Assembly: GCA_019218315.1 (NCBI GenBank)
Contig: JAHUUI010000003.1
Coordinates: forward strand, 330,443-394,442
Source: Cardiobacteriaceae bacterium TAE3-ERU3
GTDB lineage: Bacteria > Pseudomonadota > Gammaproteobacteria > Cardiobacteriales > Cardiobacteriaceae
Direction of reading: 5' to 3'
DNA: 64,000 nt
Under the pieces are notes generated by a model, which did not search any database, was not told the origin of the DNA, and saw nothing but the letters and a program-made list of their open reading frames with translations. Both the position numbers and the translations under genes were made by a program. Of this stretch, positions 42,467 to 51,967 are shown in pieces; position 1 is the first letter of the stretch, and each line of letters opens with the position of its first letter.

Positions 42467-43384
42467 TTACAACCTCACTTTCGGGTCGAGCCAAGCATAG
42501 GCAAGGTCAACCAGCAAATTAAACAGAACAATCAAGGCACCGTAAAACACCACTACGCCCATCACCAAGGTGTAATCGCGGTTCAGCGCGCCTTGCACGA
42601 AGTAACGACCAATGCCGGGAATACCGAAAATCTGTTCGATAACGACCGAACCAGTCAAAAGTGCGGCCATCGCCGGGCCGAGGTAACTGATCACCGGCAT
42701 CAGTGCTGGCTTTAAGCAGTGACGCATAATAACTTTACGCTCAGAAAGCCCTTTAGCACGTGCGGTACGCACATGGTTAGCGCGTAGAACTTCGATCATC
42801 GAACCACGCATCAAGCGGGAAATATAGGCAATCTGCGGCAATGCCAGCGTCACGATTGGCAAAATCATTTGCTCCCAACTCGCCCCCCAGCCACCAGCGG
42901 GTAACCAGCCTGCATAGACGGCGAGCAACAGGATCAGGATCGGCGCCATGACAAAGTTCGGTATGGTGATACCAGCCATAGCTATCCCCATTACCGAGTA
43001 ATCTACCGCCGAATTCTGGCGAATAGCGGCAATTGATCCAAGCGTACAACCAACCAATACCGCAATGATCATTGCCAGGCCACCAAGGGTCATAGACACT
43101 GGGAAACCATAGCCAATTAGCTCAGTGACACTGCGGTCCTTGTACTGGAATGAAGGGCCAAAGTCGCCCTGAATGATATTGCCGAGATAACGGAAATACT
43201 GTTGATAAAGTGGCTCATCCAGATGATACATCGCATTGAGATTGGCCTGAATTTCCGGCGGCAGAGTGCGCTCCATATCAAATGGACCACCCGGCGCAAC
43301 ACGGATCAGGAAAAATGCCAGCGTGATGATGATCAAGAGCGTGGGTATCGCGACCAACAGTCGCTTGAAAATATATCGAATCAT
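42467..43384 (-). CDS. oppB: oligopeptide ABC transporter permease OppB
   Basis: 305 residues, six membrane helices. N-terminal IFKRLLVAIPTLLIIITLAFFLIRVAPGGPF is the OppB/DppB opening, and YVRTARAKGLSERKVIMRHCLKPALMP the EAA loop. First gene of the minus-strand opp core; the divergent 457-base region upstream carries two inverted repeats. Confidence 0.94.
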   Translation of the reverse strand: MIRYIFKRLLVAIPTLLIIITLAFFLIRVAPGGPFDMERTLPPEIQANLNAMYHLDEPLYQQYFRYLGNIIQGDFGPSFQYKDRSVTELIGYGFPVSMTLGGLAMIIAVLVGCTLGSIAAIRQNSAVDYSVMGIAMAGITIPNFVMAPILILLLAVYAGWLPAGGWGASWEQMILPIVTLALPQIAYISRLMRGSMIEVLRANHVRTARAKGLSERKVIMRHCLKPALMPVISYLGPAMAALLTGSVVIEQIFGIPGIGRYFVQGALNRDYTLVMGVVVFYGALIVLFNLLVDLAYAWLDPKVRL

Positions 43385-43841
43385 AAGTTCTACGCACGAC
43401 CAAAGTTATATTTTTAACGAATAACATCAACCATTGTCATAAGGTTGATGTCGCCTTGGGGTCAGCAATATACCACAGCATGTACTCATTCATGAGTACG
43501 CAGCGCAGAGAAAAACATATTTTTTGGCAAAATCCTGACCGCTGCTTAGATACTCTGAACTAAAAACACTCTCAAAAACAAATAATAAAAATTAAACACA
43601 TACACTTAACAATAACCATTTCGTAAATAAGTAAGTACAAGCAAACAATGACTGTATGACTTCAAGCATAATCACTCACCAACCACCAAACAAATAAACA
43701 TTTGTTTTTTAAATATTTATAAAAAATCATGGTTGCAGATGCTGATAATTGCCCATACATACTTATAAATTTCACATAATTCATGCTAATCTGATAAACC
43801 GTGGTAACACAACTATGCTAATTCAACAGGAGACAATCTCT
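43385..43841. promoter_or_regulatory. divergent regulatory region between oppB and the first oppA paralogue
   Basis: 457 bases, AT rich on the oppA side. Contains inverted repeat ACATCAACC (43424-43432) / GGTTGATGT (43443-43451), a possible oppB leader hairpin, and an 18-base dyad GTACTCAT-TC-ATGAGTAC (43482-43499), a candidate operator. No gene. Confidence 0.5.
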
Positions 43842-45425
43842 ATGTCGTTTAAAAAGAAATCCCTGACACTTGCTTTGAGCAGTGCCCTTATTGCCAGTTT
43901 CTCTCTTAGCGCCCACGCAGAAATGGTACTCAAACGCGGTAACGGCAGTGAGCCACAAAGCCTTGACCCACAAATTGCCGAAGGTGTGCCTTCATCGCAT
44001 ATTCAGCGTGACCTATTTGAAGGTCTGACTGCTGAAGATCAAGAAGCCAACATCATCCCTGGCATGGCTGAAAGCTGGGATATTTCTGAAGACGGCAAGA
44101 CCTACACTTTCCACTTACGCGATGCAAAATGGACTGATGGCGCTCCAGTTACAGCCGAAGATTTCGTCTATGCATGGCAGCGCGGTGTTAATCCAGCTAC
44201 TGGCTCGAACTACGCATTCATCCTTTACCCAATTAAAAATGCCGAAGCGATTGCCGAAGGCAAAATGCAGCCAGAAGAACTTGGCGCCAAAGTAATTGAC
44301 GACAAAACCATCGAAGTTGAGCTGGAAGGCCCTACCCCATACTTCCTCGGCATGCTTGCCCATAACGTTGCTTACCCTGTACCAAAGCAAACCGTCGAAA
44401 AATACGGTGATGACTGGACTCGCCCAGAAAACATCGTTTCAAACGGCGCGTTCAAAATGCAGGAATGGACACCACAATCAAACATCACTCTGGTCAAATC
44501 AGACTCTTACTGGGATAAAGATGCCGTCAAGCTAGACAAAGTTATCTTCTACCCAACAGAAGACCAAGGCAGTGAACTCAAGCGTTACCGCGCTGGTGAA
44601 ATTGATTGGACGTACGAAATTCCTAACGACCAGATCAAATGGATTCAAAGCAACCTTGCTGACGAGCTGCAATCAGCCAACTACCTCGGTACTTATTACT
44701 ATGGCTTTAACACCAGCAAGCCACCTTTCGACAACAAAGACCTTCGTGAAGCTCTGACTCTCGCTCTTGACCGTGACGTCATTACTGAAAAGGTCACTGG
44801 TGCTGGCGAAACTCCTGCCTACAGCATTGTTGTACCAGGCGTAAATAACTACGACGCGTACAAGCCTGAGTGGGCTGACTGGCCACGCGCTGAGCAAATC
44901 AAAAAAGCCAAGGAACTGTATGCCAAAGCTGGCTACGGACCTGATAACCCATTGAAAATCGAATTGATTTACAACACCAGCGATAACCACAAAAAAATTG
45001 CCATTGCAGCTGCATCTATGTGGAAGCAAATTCTCGGTGTTGAAACCGAGCTGGTTAACCAGGAATGGAAAGTCTTCCTCTCTACCCGTAAGCAAGGCAA
45101 TACCGAAGCATTCCGCGCTGGCTGGATTGGTGACTACAACGATCCAAACTCATTCCTTGAGCTGTTCGTCAGTAACTCAGGCTTGAACGACGTATTCTTT
45201 AAAAATGAAGAATTTGACAGCCTGCTCAAGCAAGCTGCAAGCGAGCAGGATGCAGGCAAGCGCGCTGAAACACTGCGTCAAGCTGAAGAGGTCTTCACCG
45301 ACAGCTATTCATTAGCACCGATCTACCACTATGTGACCAAGCATATGGTTAAGCCATACGTTAAGGGTTACACCAACAACGTTATGGATCACAACCGCTC
45401 GAAGTACATGTATATCGAGAAGTAA
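43842..45425 (+). CDS. oppA: oligopeptide-binding protein, OppA paralogue 1
   Basis: 527 residues from ATG 43842 with AGGAGA upstream; frames starting earlier lack a ribosome-binding site. Signal peptide cleaved after SLSAHA (about residue 26). SBP_bac_5 family: NGSEPQSLDPQIAEGVPSSHIQRDLFEGL closely follows E. coli OppA, as do YAWQRGVNP, NGAFKMQEWTP and NTSDNHKKIAIAAASMWKQILGVE. Binds peptides in the periplasm for the OppBC-DF channel. Ends at its own terminator, so it is likely the most strongly and independently expressed of the four. Confidence 0.95.
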   Translation: MSFKKKSLTLALSSALIASFSLSAHAEMVLKRGNGSEPQSLDPQIAEGVPSSHIQRDLFEGLTAEDQEANIIPGMAESWDISEDGKTYTFHLRDAKWTDGAPVTAEDFVYAWQRGVNPATGSNYAFILYPIKNAEAIAEGKMQPEELGAKVIDDKTIEVELEGPTPYFLGMLAHNVAYPVPKQTVEKYGDDWTRPENIVSNGAFKMQEWTPQSNITLVKSDSYWDKDAVKLDKVIFYPTEDQGSELKRYRAGEIDWTYEIPNDQIKWIQSNLADELQSANYLGTYYYGFNTSKPPFDNKDLREALTLALDRDVITEKVTGAGETPAYSIVVPGVNNYDAYKPEWADWPRAEQIKKAKELYAKAGYGPDNPLKIELIYNTSDNHKKIAIAAASMWKQILGVETELVNQEWKVFLSTRKQGNTEAFRAGWIGDYNDPNSFLELFVSNSGLNDVFFKNEEFDSLLKQAASEQDAGKRAETLRQAEEVFTDSYSLAPIYHYVTKHMVKPYVKGYTNNVMDHNRSKYMYIEK

Positions 45426-45864
45426 ATCCCCTCTTCAGGCCCTGTTAAACTCAGGGACTACACTGCAAAAAGATCCAGCCAAATGGCTGGATCTTTTTTT
45501 ATCACAGTGCAACCAAATGCCCACTACTCTGATCTCATCATAAGGCTAGACGTCCACCACAAAACGCCCACTGCTCAAAATTAACAGCCTATATGCTGCT
45601 TAGAGCGTTTAATTGCCTACACATCCTGAAGTAATCCCCCCATTAACCAGTCCTGATACAAACATTAGCAGCTCTACTTCGCCATAAAATTGATGAACTA
45701 TGTGGCACAAATATTATTTACAAACATTTCGTAAAGTAATTTTTAACACATTTTCACAAAATAAAGTATTATTTTGCATAGAAGTACGCGTGGCACCTTA
45801 ACAATCTAATCACAACCACGACAACCTTACTTCGCTATGTCAATTGTCATCATAAAGGAAATGT
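45426..45864 (+). other. spacer between oppA paralogues 1 and 2
   Basis: 439 bases. Begins with the terminator at 45467-45500; the remainder is AT rich near its end and presumably holds the promoter of paralogue 2. No open frame or RNA recognised. Confidence 0.5.
45467..45500 (+). terminator. terminator after oppA paralogue 1
   Basis: 10-bp stem AGATCCAGCC / GGCTGGATCT with loop AAAT, A5 before and T7 after. Confidence 0.9.
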
Positions 45865-47436
45865 ATGAAACGCTTTTTTCCCACCGCATTGGCGCTCGCA
45901 ATCGCCATTGCAGGATCTGCTCATGCCGCAGGCATGTTACAACGCGATAATGGTGCAGAACCAGCCTCGATTGATCCTCAGCTTGCTTCAGAAGATGCCG
46001 GCCACCGCATTTTGATTGACACCTTTGAAGGCCTAACGGCAACAGGCCCTGAAGGCGGCATTATTCCCGGTGTCGCAGAAAGCTGGGAGACGAGTGAAGA
46101 CGGCAAGACATGGTTATTCCACCTGCGTGATACCACTTGGTCAGACGGCACGCCGCTCACTGCTCATGACTTCGTTTATGGTTGGCAGCGCGCTGTTGAC
46201 CCAGCTACTGGCTCAACCTATGCCTTCGTGCTGTTTCCCGTTAAGAATGCCGAAGCCATTGCCAATGGTGAGATCAAGGATCTTGATCAGCTAGGTATTA
46301 AAGCGCTAGACGATCATACCCTGCAAGTTGAGCTGGAGAATCCGACACCTTATTTTGCGCAATTACTCAACCATTACACCACCTACCCTGCGCCACGCCA
46401 CGTCATTGAGCAATACGGCAAAGAATGGACTCAGCCTGAACACATCGTCAGTAACGGCGCATTTCACATTACTGATTGGACGCCTCAAGCCAGTATCACC
46501 GCAAAAAAATCCGATACCTATTGGGATAAAGACAACGTTAGCTTGGATGGCGTCGTCTATCATTCCATAGAAAATCAAAGCTCTTCTTTAGCCCGCTATC
46601 GTGCAGGCGAACTCGATATTGGTTCCGTACCTATCGATCAGCTGGATTGGGTAAGAAATAACCTTGCAGATGAAGTACTCACTTATGATTTCCTTGGTAC
46701 TTACTTCTACGGCATGAACCTGACTAAGGCACCATTTAAGGATAATCCCAAACTGCGTCGTGCGTTAAGTATGGCGATTGACCGCAACATTCTGATCGAC
46801 AAAGTAATTCGTGGCGGCCAAACACCAGCCTACAGTATCGTTCCTCCACTGACGGACAACAGCAAGCCTTACCAGCCTGAATGGGCATCATTACCACGTG
46901 GCGAACAAATTGCCGAAGCGAAGAAACTATTTGCAGAAGCAGGATACGGCCCAGACAACCCACTTAAGCTGGAGCTGCTCTACAACACCAACGAAGACCA
47001 CAAGAAAATTGCCATTGCCATTGCCAGTATGTGGAAGCAAATTCTCGGCGTTGAAACAGAGCTACTCAATCAGGAATGGAAAGTCATGCTTTCTACTTTG
47101 CGCCAAGGTGACAGCCAAATTTATCGCAGCGCATGGTATGGCGACTACAACGACCCAAATACCTTTCTTGAAGTTTTTACCAGTGGCTCGGAAGAAAATT
47201 ATGGTCGCTATAGCGATCCACAATTTGATCAGCTGGTCAGCGATGGAGCAAAAGAGCAGGATTTACAAAAGCGCGCACAGATCCTCTACAACGCAGCTAA
47301 AACTTTTGCTGATGCTGATGGCATCATCCCTCTCTATCACTACGTCAAAATCAATCTGGTCAAGCCCAATATCAAGGGCGTCAACCCTGATATTATGGGC
47401 GTAATCCCAGCACGCTACATTACTAAGGAAGAATAA
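45865..47436 (+). CDS. oligopeptide-binding protein, OppA paralogue 2
   Basis: 523 residues with AAGGAAA upstream. Signal peptide ends GSAHA (residue 21). SBP_bac_5 fold with DNGAEPASIDPQLASEDAGHRILIDTFEGL, NGAFHITDWTP and NTNEDHKKIAIAIASMWKQILGVE. Clearly related to paralogue 1 throughout, but differs in ligand-facing segments: VSNG and CTYYY-equivalent regions read DFLGTYFYGMN here. Probably a different peptide preference for the same permease. Followed by a hairpin without a T-run. Confidence 0.93.
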   Translation: MKRFFPTALALAIAIAGSAHAAGMLQRDNGAEPASIDPQLASEDAGHRILIDTFEGLTATGPEGGIIPGVAESWETSEDGKTWLFHLRDTTWSDGTPLTAHDFVYGWQRAVDPATGSTYAFVLFPVKNAEAIANGEIKDLDQLGIKALDDHTLQVELENPTPYFAQLLNHYTTYPAPRHVIEQYGKEWTQPEHIVSNGAFHITDWTPQASITAKKSDTYWDKDNVSLDGVVYHSIENQSSSLARYRAGELDIGSVPIDQLDWVRNNLADEVLTYDFLGTYFYGMNLTKAPFKDNPKLRRALSMAIDRNILIDKVIRGGQTPAYSIVPPLTDNSKPYQPEWASLPRGEQIAEAKKLFAEAGYGPDNPLKLELLYNTNEDHKKIAIAIASMWKQILGVETELLNQEWKVMLSTLRQGDSQIYRSAWYGDYNDPNTFLEVFTSGSEENYGRYSDPQFDQLVSDGAKEQDLQKRAQILYNAAKTFADADGIIPLYHYVKINLVKPNIKGVNPDIMGVIPARYITKEE

Positions 47437-47744
47437 TTTTTTCGCTCAGCCTGCTGCCTTTGCAGCAGGCATCTATCTGATCACAATATTTTCTTGATCT
47501 TATCCCCTGATAAATGGGTACAAAGAATAAAATAATTCGTTGTATTATTTTATTCTTTTGTTATTTTCCTTATTCATATTACAGAGAATTACATATGAGT
47601 TAACGCATTATTCAGCAAACCAGATAACGCTATTACTATCCTTGGAGTATTTTCCCTCTCAACACCTATAACATAAGAAAAGTTCTCTATGCTATATTAA
47701 TGCAAGTTCTATTCTGAACTGTTGTTAATCGTACAGGAGTAGCT
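47437..47744 (+). other. spacer between oppA paralogues 2 and 3
   Basis: 308 bases with a GC-rich hairpin GCCTGCTGC / GCAGCAGGC at 47449-47470 just after paralogue 2 (no T-tract), then AT-rich sequence likely including the promoter of paralogue 3. No gene seen. Confidence 0.5.
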
Positions 47745-49343
47745 ATGACCCACTCATCACCCAAGGCGGCTGTTATTGCCGTAGGACTAGTAATTCAGAT
47801 GCTATTTACCCTCCCCGTATTGGCTGAGGATAAAGCAGTATTTCACCGGGCTAATGAATTTGAGCCTGCAACACTTGATCCACATCTAGCTACAGACACC
47901 GCCAGCCACACTATTCTGCGTGATACTTTTGAAGGGTTGACCAGCGTCAATGGTGCCGGAGAGGTCATTCCTGGTGTTGCAGAAAGCTGGGATATTTCCG
48001 AAGACGGTACAACTTATACTTTCCATCTTCGAGATGATGCACGCTGGTCTGATGGTAATCCTGTGACGGCGACAGATTTTGTCTATGCCTGGCAACGTGC
48101 TATCGATCCTGCTACAGCTTCATCTTACAGCTTTATTCTCTATCCAATAAAAAATGCACAGGAAATCAATGAAGGTAAGATGGATAAGAGTGAGCTTGGT
48201 ATTCAAGCAACCGATGATCATACGCTGATGGTCAACCTCGAAGCACCCACACCTTATTTTCTCGAATTGTTATACCAACCGGCAACTTACCCCGTGGTGC
48301 GTAAAAACATAGAGCAGTATGGAGAGAAATGGACACAACCTGATCATATCATCAGCAACGGTCCATTTACTTTAAGCGATATAGTGATGCAGACTACGAT
48401 CAGTGCAAAAAAATCAAACCAGTACTGGGACAAAGACAATGTAGCCCTAGACGAAGTCGTCTACCACACGGTTGAAAATGCCAATAGTGGCATGCTGCGC
48501 TACCGTTCTGGTGAACTAGATATGGTCAACGTCCCACAAGAACAAATAGAGTGGGCTCGTGAAAACCTCCCTGATGATCTACACATATACACACGACTGG
48601 GTACTTACTATTTTGGATTTAATCAGGAAAAACCACCATTTAAAGATAACCCTGAACTCCGCCAAGCACTCTCAATGGCCATAGACCGCAATATCATTAG
48701 CGAGAAAATATCCCGAGGTGGTCAAGAGCCGGCCTATAGCATTGTTCCACCACAAACAGCACGCCATGAGCCATTTATGCCAGAGTGGGCTAAGCTACCT
48801 CGTGACGAACAAATTGCACAGGCCAAAAAACTCTATCAAGCAGCCGGATATGGTCCGGATAACCCGCTCAAGCTGAACTTGACCTACAATACCAGCGAAG
48901 ATCAAAAACAAAATGCAATTGCCATTGCTTCGATGTGGAAATCAGTTCTTGGCGTTGAAACCTCGCTACAGAACATGGAATGGAAAGTATTGCTCTCACA
49001 AGTAAAGAATAAAAATAGTGAAGTATTCCGTATGGGCTGGAGCGCAGATTACAATGATCCGTTTACTTTTTTGGAAATTTTCCGCAGCACCTCTGGTAAT
49101 AACTATACAGGATTTGCCAATATGCAATACGATGCACTACTTGATGCGGCTGCCCATGAGCCAGACTTAAAAAAACGCACTCAAATACTGCATGAAGCCG
49201 AAAAGCAATTTAGTGACGACCACGCAATAATGCCAATTTTCTATTACAACCAAGCTATTCTACTCAAGCCAAATATTGAAGGCTTTACACCAAATGCGGT
49301 AAACGTCATCCCATCACGCTTTATTCGCTTTTCAAACCACTAA
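47745..49343 (+). CDS. oligopeptide-binding protein, OppA paralogue 3
   Basis: 532 residues; ACAGGAG upstream of ATG 47745. Signal peptide to about residue 27 (LPVLA). NEFEPATLDPHLATDTASHTILRDTFEGL, NGPFTLSDIVM and NTSEDQKQNAIAIASMWKSVLGVE place it in the same family, but it is more diverged than the others (for example QKQNAIA for HKKIAIA, and EIFRSTSGNNYTGF). Codon use is more AT rich than in its neighbours. Paralogue 4 begins 22 bases after its stop, so these two are probably co-transcribed. Confidence 0.93.
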   Translation: MTHSSPKAAVIAVGLVIQMLFTLPVLAEDKAVFHRANEFEPATLDPHLATDTASHTILRDTFEGLTSVNGAGEVIPGVAESWDISEDGTTYTFHLRDDARWSDGNPVTATDFVYAWQRAIDPATASSYSFILYPIKNAQEINEGKMDKSELGIQATDDHTLMVNLEAPTPYFLELLYQPATYPVVRKNIEQYGEKWTQPDHIISNGPFTLSDIVMQTTISAKKSNQYWDKDNVALDEVVYHTVENANSGMLRYRSGELDMVNVPQEQIEWARENLPDDLHIYTRLGTYYFGFNQEKPPFKDNPELRQALSMAIDRNIISEKISRGGQEPAYSIVPPQTARHEPFMPEWAKLPRDEQIAQAKKLYQAAGYGPDNPLKLNLTYNTSEDQKQNAIAIASMWKSVLGVETSLQNMEWKVLLSQVKNKNSEVFRMGWSADYNDPFTFLEIFRSTSGNNYTGFANMQYDALLDAAAHEPDLKKRTQILHEAEKQFSDDHAIMPIFYYNQAILLKPNIEGFTPNAVNVIPSRFIRFSNH

Positions 49344-49365
49344 GCCATAACCAATAGGAACGAAC

Positions 49366-50955
49366 ATGACACGACTTCCATTTATTATTCCTCTAGTACT
49401 GACCACAGCCATTTCTACTACTATCTCAGCAAATGCCGCAACTGTATTCAATCGCAGTAACGACGCAGAGCCTTCAACACTTGATCCACAGCTCGCTCAG
49501 GGCACATCAGAAATGCATATTTTGCGTGATATGTACGAAGGGCTGGTCACAGAAGACCCCGCGGCTGAAATCATTCCTGGTGCTGCCGAAGCATGGGACG
49601 TCAGTGACGATGGCAAGGTCTATACATTCAAACTACGAGACGCAAAATGGTCAGACGGCGAACCTGTCACCGCTGACGACTTCGTCTATGCATGGCAGCG
49701 AGGTGTTGATCCGGCCGTTGGCAGTAACTACAGCTTCATGCTTTATCCTGTAAAAAATGCGCAAGCTATCGCTAAAGGCGAAGCTGAACCCGATACACTT
49801 GGTATTAAAGCAATCGACGACCACACCCTAGAAGTCACCCTCGAAAACCCGACCCCATACTTTATTGGCATGCTCGTTAATGCCGTCGCCTACCCCGTGC
49901 CTAAACACATTGTGGAGCAATACGGCGATCAATGGACACGCCCGGAACACAGCGTCAGTAATGGCCCATTTTCTCTTGAAGAATGGACACCGCAATCCAC
50001 TATTACCCTACAAAAATCCCCAACTTACTGGGATAGTGCAGCAGTCAATTTAGATCACGTCGTTTATCACGTTGCTGAGGACAAAAATGCCGAGCTGCAG
50101 CGCTATCGCGCTGGCGAACTCGATTGGACGGCTGATGTACCCGGTGAGCAAATGAAGTGGATTCGCGCCAATCTAGACGACGAACTCAATATCCATAACT
50201 ATCTCGGTACGTATTACTACGGCTTCAATCTGACCAAAGAACCGTTTAAGGACAACAAGCCACTACGTGAAGCCTTGACGCTCGCTATCGACCGCGACCT
50301 GATCGTTGAGAATATCACTGGCGCAGGTGAGACGCCTGCATACAGCTTCGTCGTACCAGGCGTATCAAACTACGATACATTCACCCCTGAATATGCACAA
50401 ATGAGCGCTGAAGAACGCCACGAGCGTGCCAAAGAGCTCTATGCCGAAGCTGGATATAGTGCAGAAAACCCACTCAAGATCGAACTGCTCTACAATACCA
50501 ACGACGACAACAAGCGCATCGCTATCGCTATTTCACAAATGTGGAAGCAAATACTTGGTGTTGAGACCGAGCTCGTCAATCAGGAATGGAAGGTTTATCT
50601 CAATAACCGCCGCGAGAAAAATACTGAAGTCTTCCGCGCTTCATGGCTAGGCGACTACGATGACCCCAATACCTTCCTCGAACTGTGGACCAGTGGCGGT
50701 GGATCAAACAGCATCGGCTACAGCGATCCTGAATACGACAAGCTGCTCAATGACGCCGCAGCCGAGCAGGATATGAGCAAACGCTCAGCACTACTGCGTG
50801 AAGCTGAAGAGCGCCTACTTGCCAACTACAGCCTGATCCCGATTTACTTCTACGTATCCAAGCACATGGTTAAGCCATACGTCAGCGGCTATGCCGGTAA
50901 CGTCATGAACCACTGGCCATCGAAGTACATCACAGTCGATAAGTCAGCAAAATAA
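49366..50955 (+). CDS. oligopeptide-binding protein, OppA paralogue 4
   Basis: 529 residues; AGGAACG precedes ATG 49366. Signal peptide to ISANA (about residue 24). NDAEPSTLDPQLAQGTSEMHILRDMYEGL, YAWQRGVDPAVGSNYSF, NGPFSLEEWTP, NTNDDNKRIAIAISQMWKQILGVE. Closest to paralogue 1 in the hinge and C-terminal parts (TGAGETPAYS, VPGVSNYD). Ends at a strong bidirectional terminator shared with galM. Confidence 0.94.
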   Translation: MTRLPFIIPLVLTTAISTTISANAATVFNRSNDAEPSTLDPQLAQGTSEMHILRDMYEGLVTEDPAAEIIPGAAEAWDVSDDGKVYTFKLRDAKWSDGEPVTADDFVYAWQRGVDPAVGSNYSFMLYPVKNAQAIAKGEAEPDTLGIKAIDDHTLEVTLENPTPYFIGMLVNAVAYPVPKHIVEQYGDQWTRPEHSVSNGPFSLEEWTPQSTITLQKSPTYWDSAAVNLDHVVYHVAEDKNAELQRYRAGELDWTADVPGEQMKWIRANLDDELNIHNYLGTYYYGFNLTKEPFKDNKPLREALTLAIDRDLIVENITGAGETPAYSFVVPGVSNYDTFTPEYAQMSAEERHERAKELYAEAGYSAENPLKIELLYNTNDDNKRIAIAISQMWKQILGVETELVNQEWKVYLNNRREKNTEVFRASWLGDYDDPNTFLELWTSGGGSNSIGYSDPEYDKLLNDAAAEQDMSKRSALLREAEERLLANYSLIPIYFYVSKHMVKPYVSGYAGNVMNHWPSKYITVDKSAK

Positions 50956-50974
50956 ACCATTATTGATCCAATGC

Positions 50975-51004
50975 AAAACGGGAAGCAAAAGCTTCCCGTT
51001 TTTT
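50975..51004. terminator. bidirectional terminator between oppA paralogue 4 and galM
   Basis: Stem AAAACGGGAAGC / GCTTCCCGTTTT with an AAAA loop, plus T-runs on both strands, in the convergent gap. Confidence 0.9.
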
Positions 51005-51028
51005 ATACGCTGGTTATTTAAGAAAATC

Positions 51029-51967
51029 CTATTGCACATCAAAACAATAGCGGGTTTGGTGATGATAAGGCTGCTCAGCAGTCGTGCGCACCAACTCAGG
51101 ATGACGGTTCGCGCTATCCGGCGGTGCTTGCGTTTCTAGTGCAACCCCGGCACATGCTTGATAAGGATTACCATCACAGCCTTTTTCACCGGCCAGCCCT
51201 TGCCCTGTATAAAGGTGCAACGCAGGCTGAGTTGTATGGATTACAAGGCGTAAATCGCTATCCACACTTTCGATTACCGCGGCTTGTTGGTCCTCAAGCC
51301 AAAAGCTATGGTCATAAATACCTTCGTCAATTGACCGCATTACCTGAAAGTCAAAATGTGTTCCGGCCACAGGCTGACTGTCAGCAGTTGGAATACCAGC
51401 CGCATCGACTGCTACATAGCGCTTGGCATTGATTGAAAGCTGCTGAGTCAATGCAGGCTGGCCTACCCCATTGAGGTTGAAATAGGCATGATTGCACAGA
51501 TTGAATATCGTCGGCTGATCCGTTTGTGCATGATAGTCAATCGTGACGCAGTTATCGTCATCAAGCCGATACGTTGCACGAACAACGACATGACCGGGAA
51601 AGCCACCTTCTCCGTCTGATGATTCAATCGCTAAAATCAAAGTATCGGCTGTTTTTTCCAGCAATTGCCAGCGGCGGCGCGAGAGTCCGTCAAAGCCTCC
51701 GTGCAAATGATTGGGCGCTTCATTGGCATCAACATCATAGCTGCGCCCGTCCAATGTAAACGTAGCATTGGCAATACGCCCACAATAACGCCCTACCGAG
51801 CTACCAAGATAAGCACCACTCTGGCTCATACGCACAGGATCATCGCTACCGAGTAATACTTCCCGCAATGTGCCATCTCTCATGGGAATCTGGCACGACA
51901 ACCATGCTGCGCCCTGCTCACTGACACCGATGCGCATGCCCTGCTTATTTTCAAGCCAATGCAACAT
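51029..51967 (-). CDS. galM: aldose 1-epimerase (mutarotase)
   Basis: 312 residues from ATG 51967, chosen because GGAGGGCGGGC lies directly upstream; a longer frame back to 52036 overlaps galK more deeply and is not needed. Catalytic His pair HLH (87, 89) in APNHLHGGFDGL, second His in NLCNHAYFNLNG, and the general-base Glu in ALETQAPPDSANR. Interconverts alpha and beta galactose. Overlaps the galK 3' end by 17 bases; last gene of galTKM. Confidence 0.94.
   Translation of the reverse strand: MLHWLENKQGMRIGVSEQGAAWLSCQIPMRDGTLREVLLGSDDPVRMSQSGAYLGSSVGRYCGRIANATFTLDGRSYDVDANEAPNHLHGGFDGLSRRRWQLLEKTADTLILAIESSDGEGGFPGHVVVRATYRLDDDNCVTIDYHAQTDQPTIFNLCNHAYFNLNGVGQPALTQQLSINAKRYVAVDAAGIPTADSQPVAGTHFDFQVMRSIDEGIYDHSFWLEDQQAAVIESVDSDLRLVIHTTQPALHLYTGQGLAGEKGCDGNPYQACAGVALETQAPPDSANRHPELVRTTAEQPYHHQTRYCFDVQ

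Noticed and set aside
43842-50955. Assembly duplication as an explanation of the four oppA genes
   Set aside because: The copies differ throughout, have different signal peptides and distinct spacers, so they are real paralogues.
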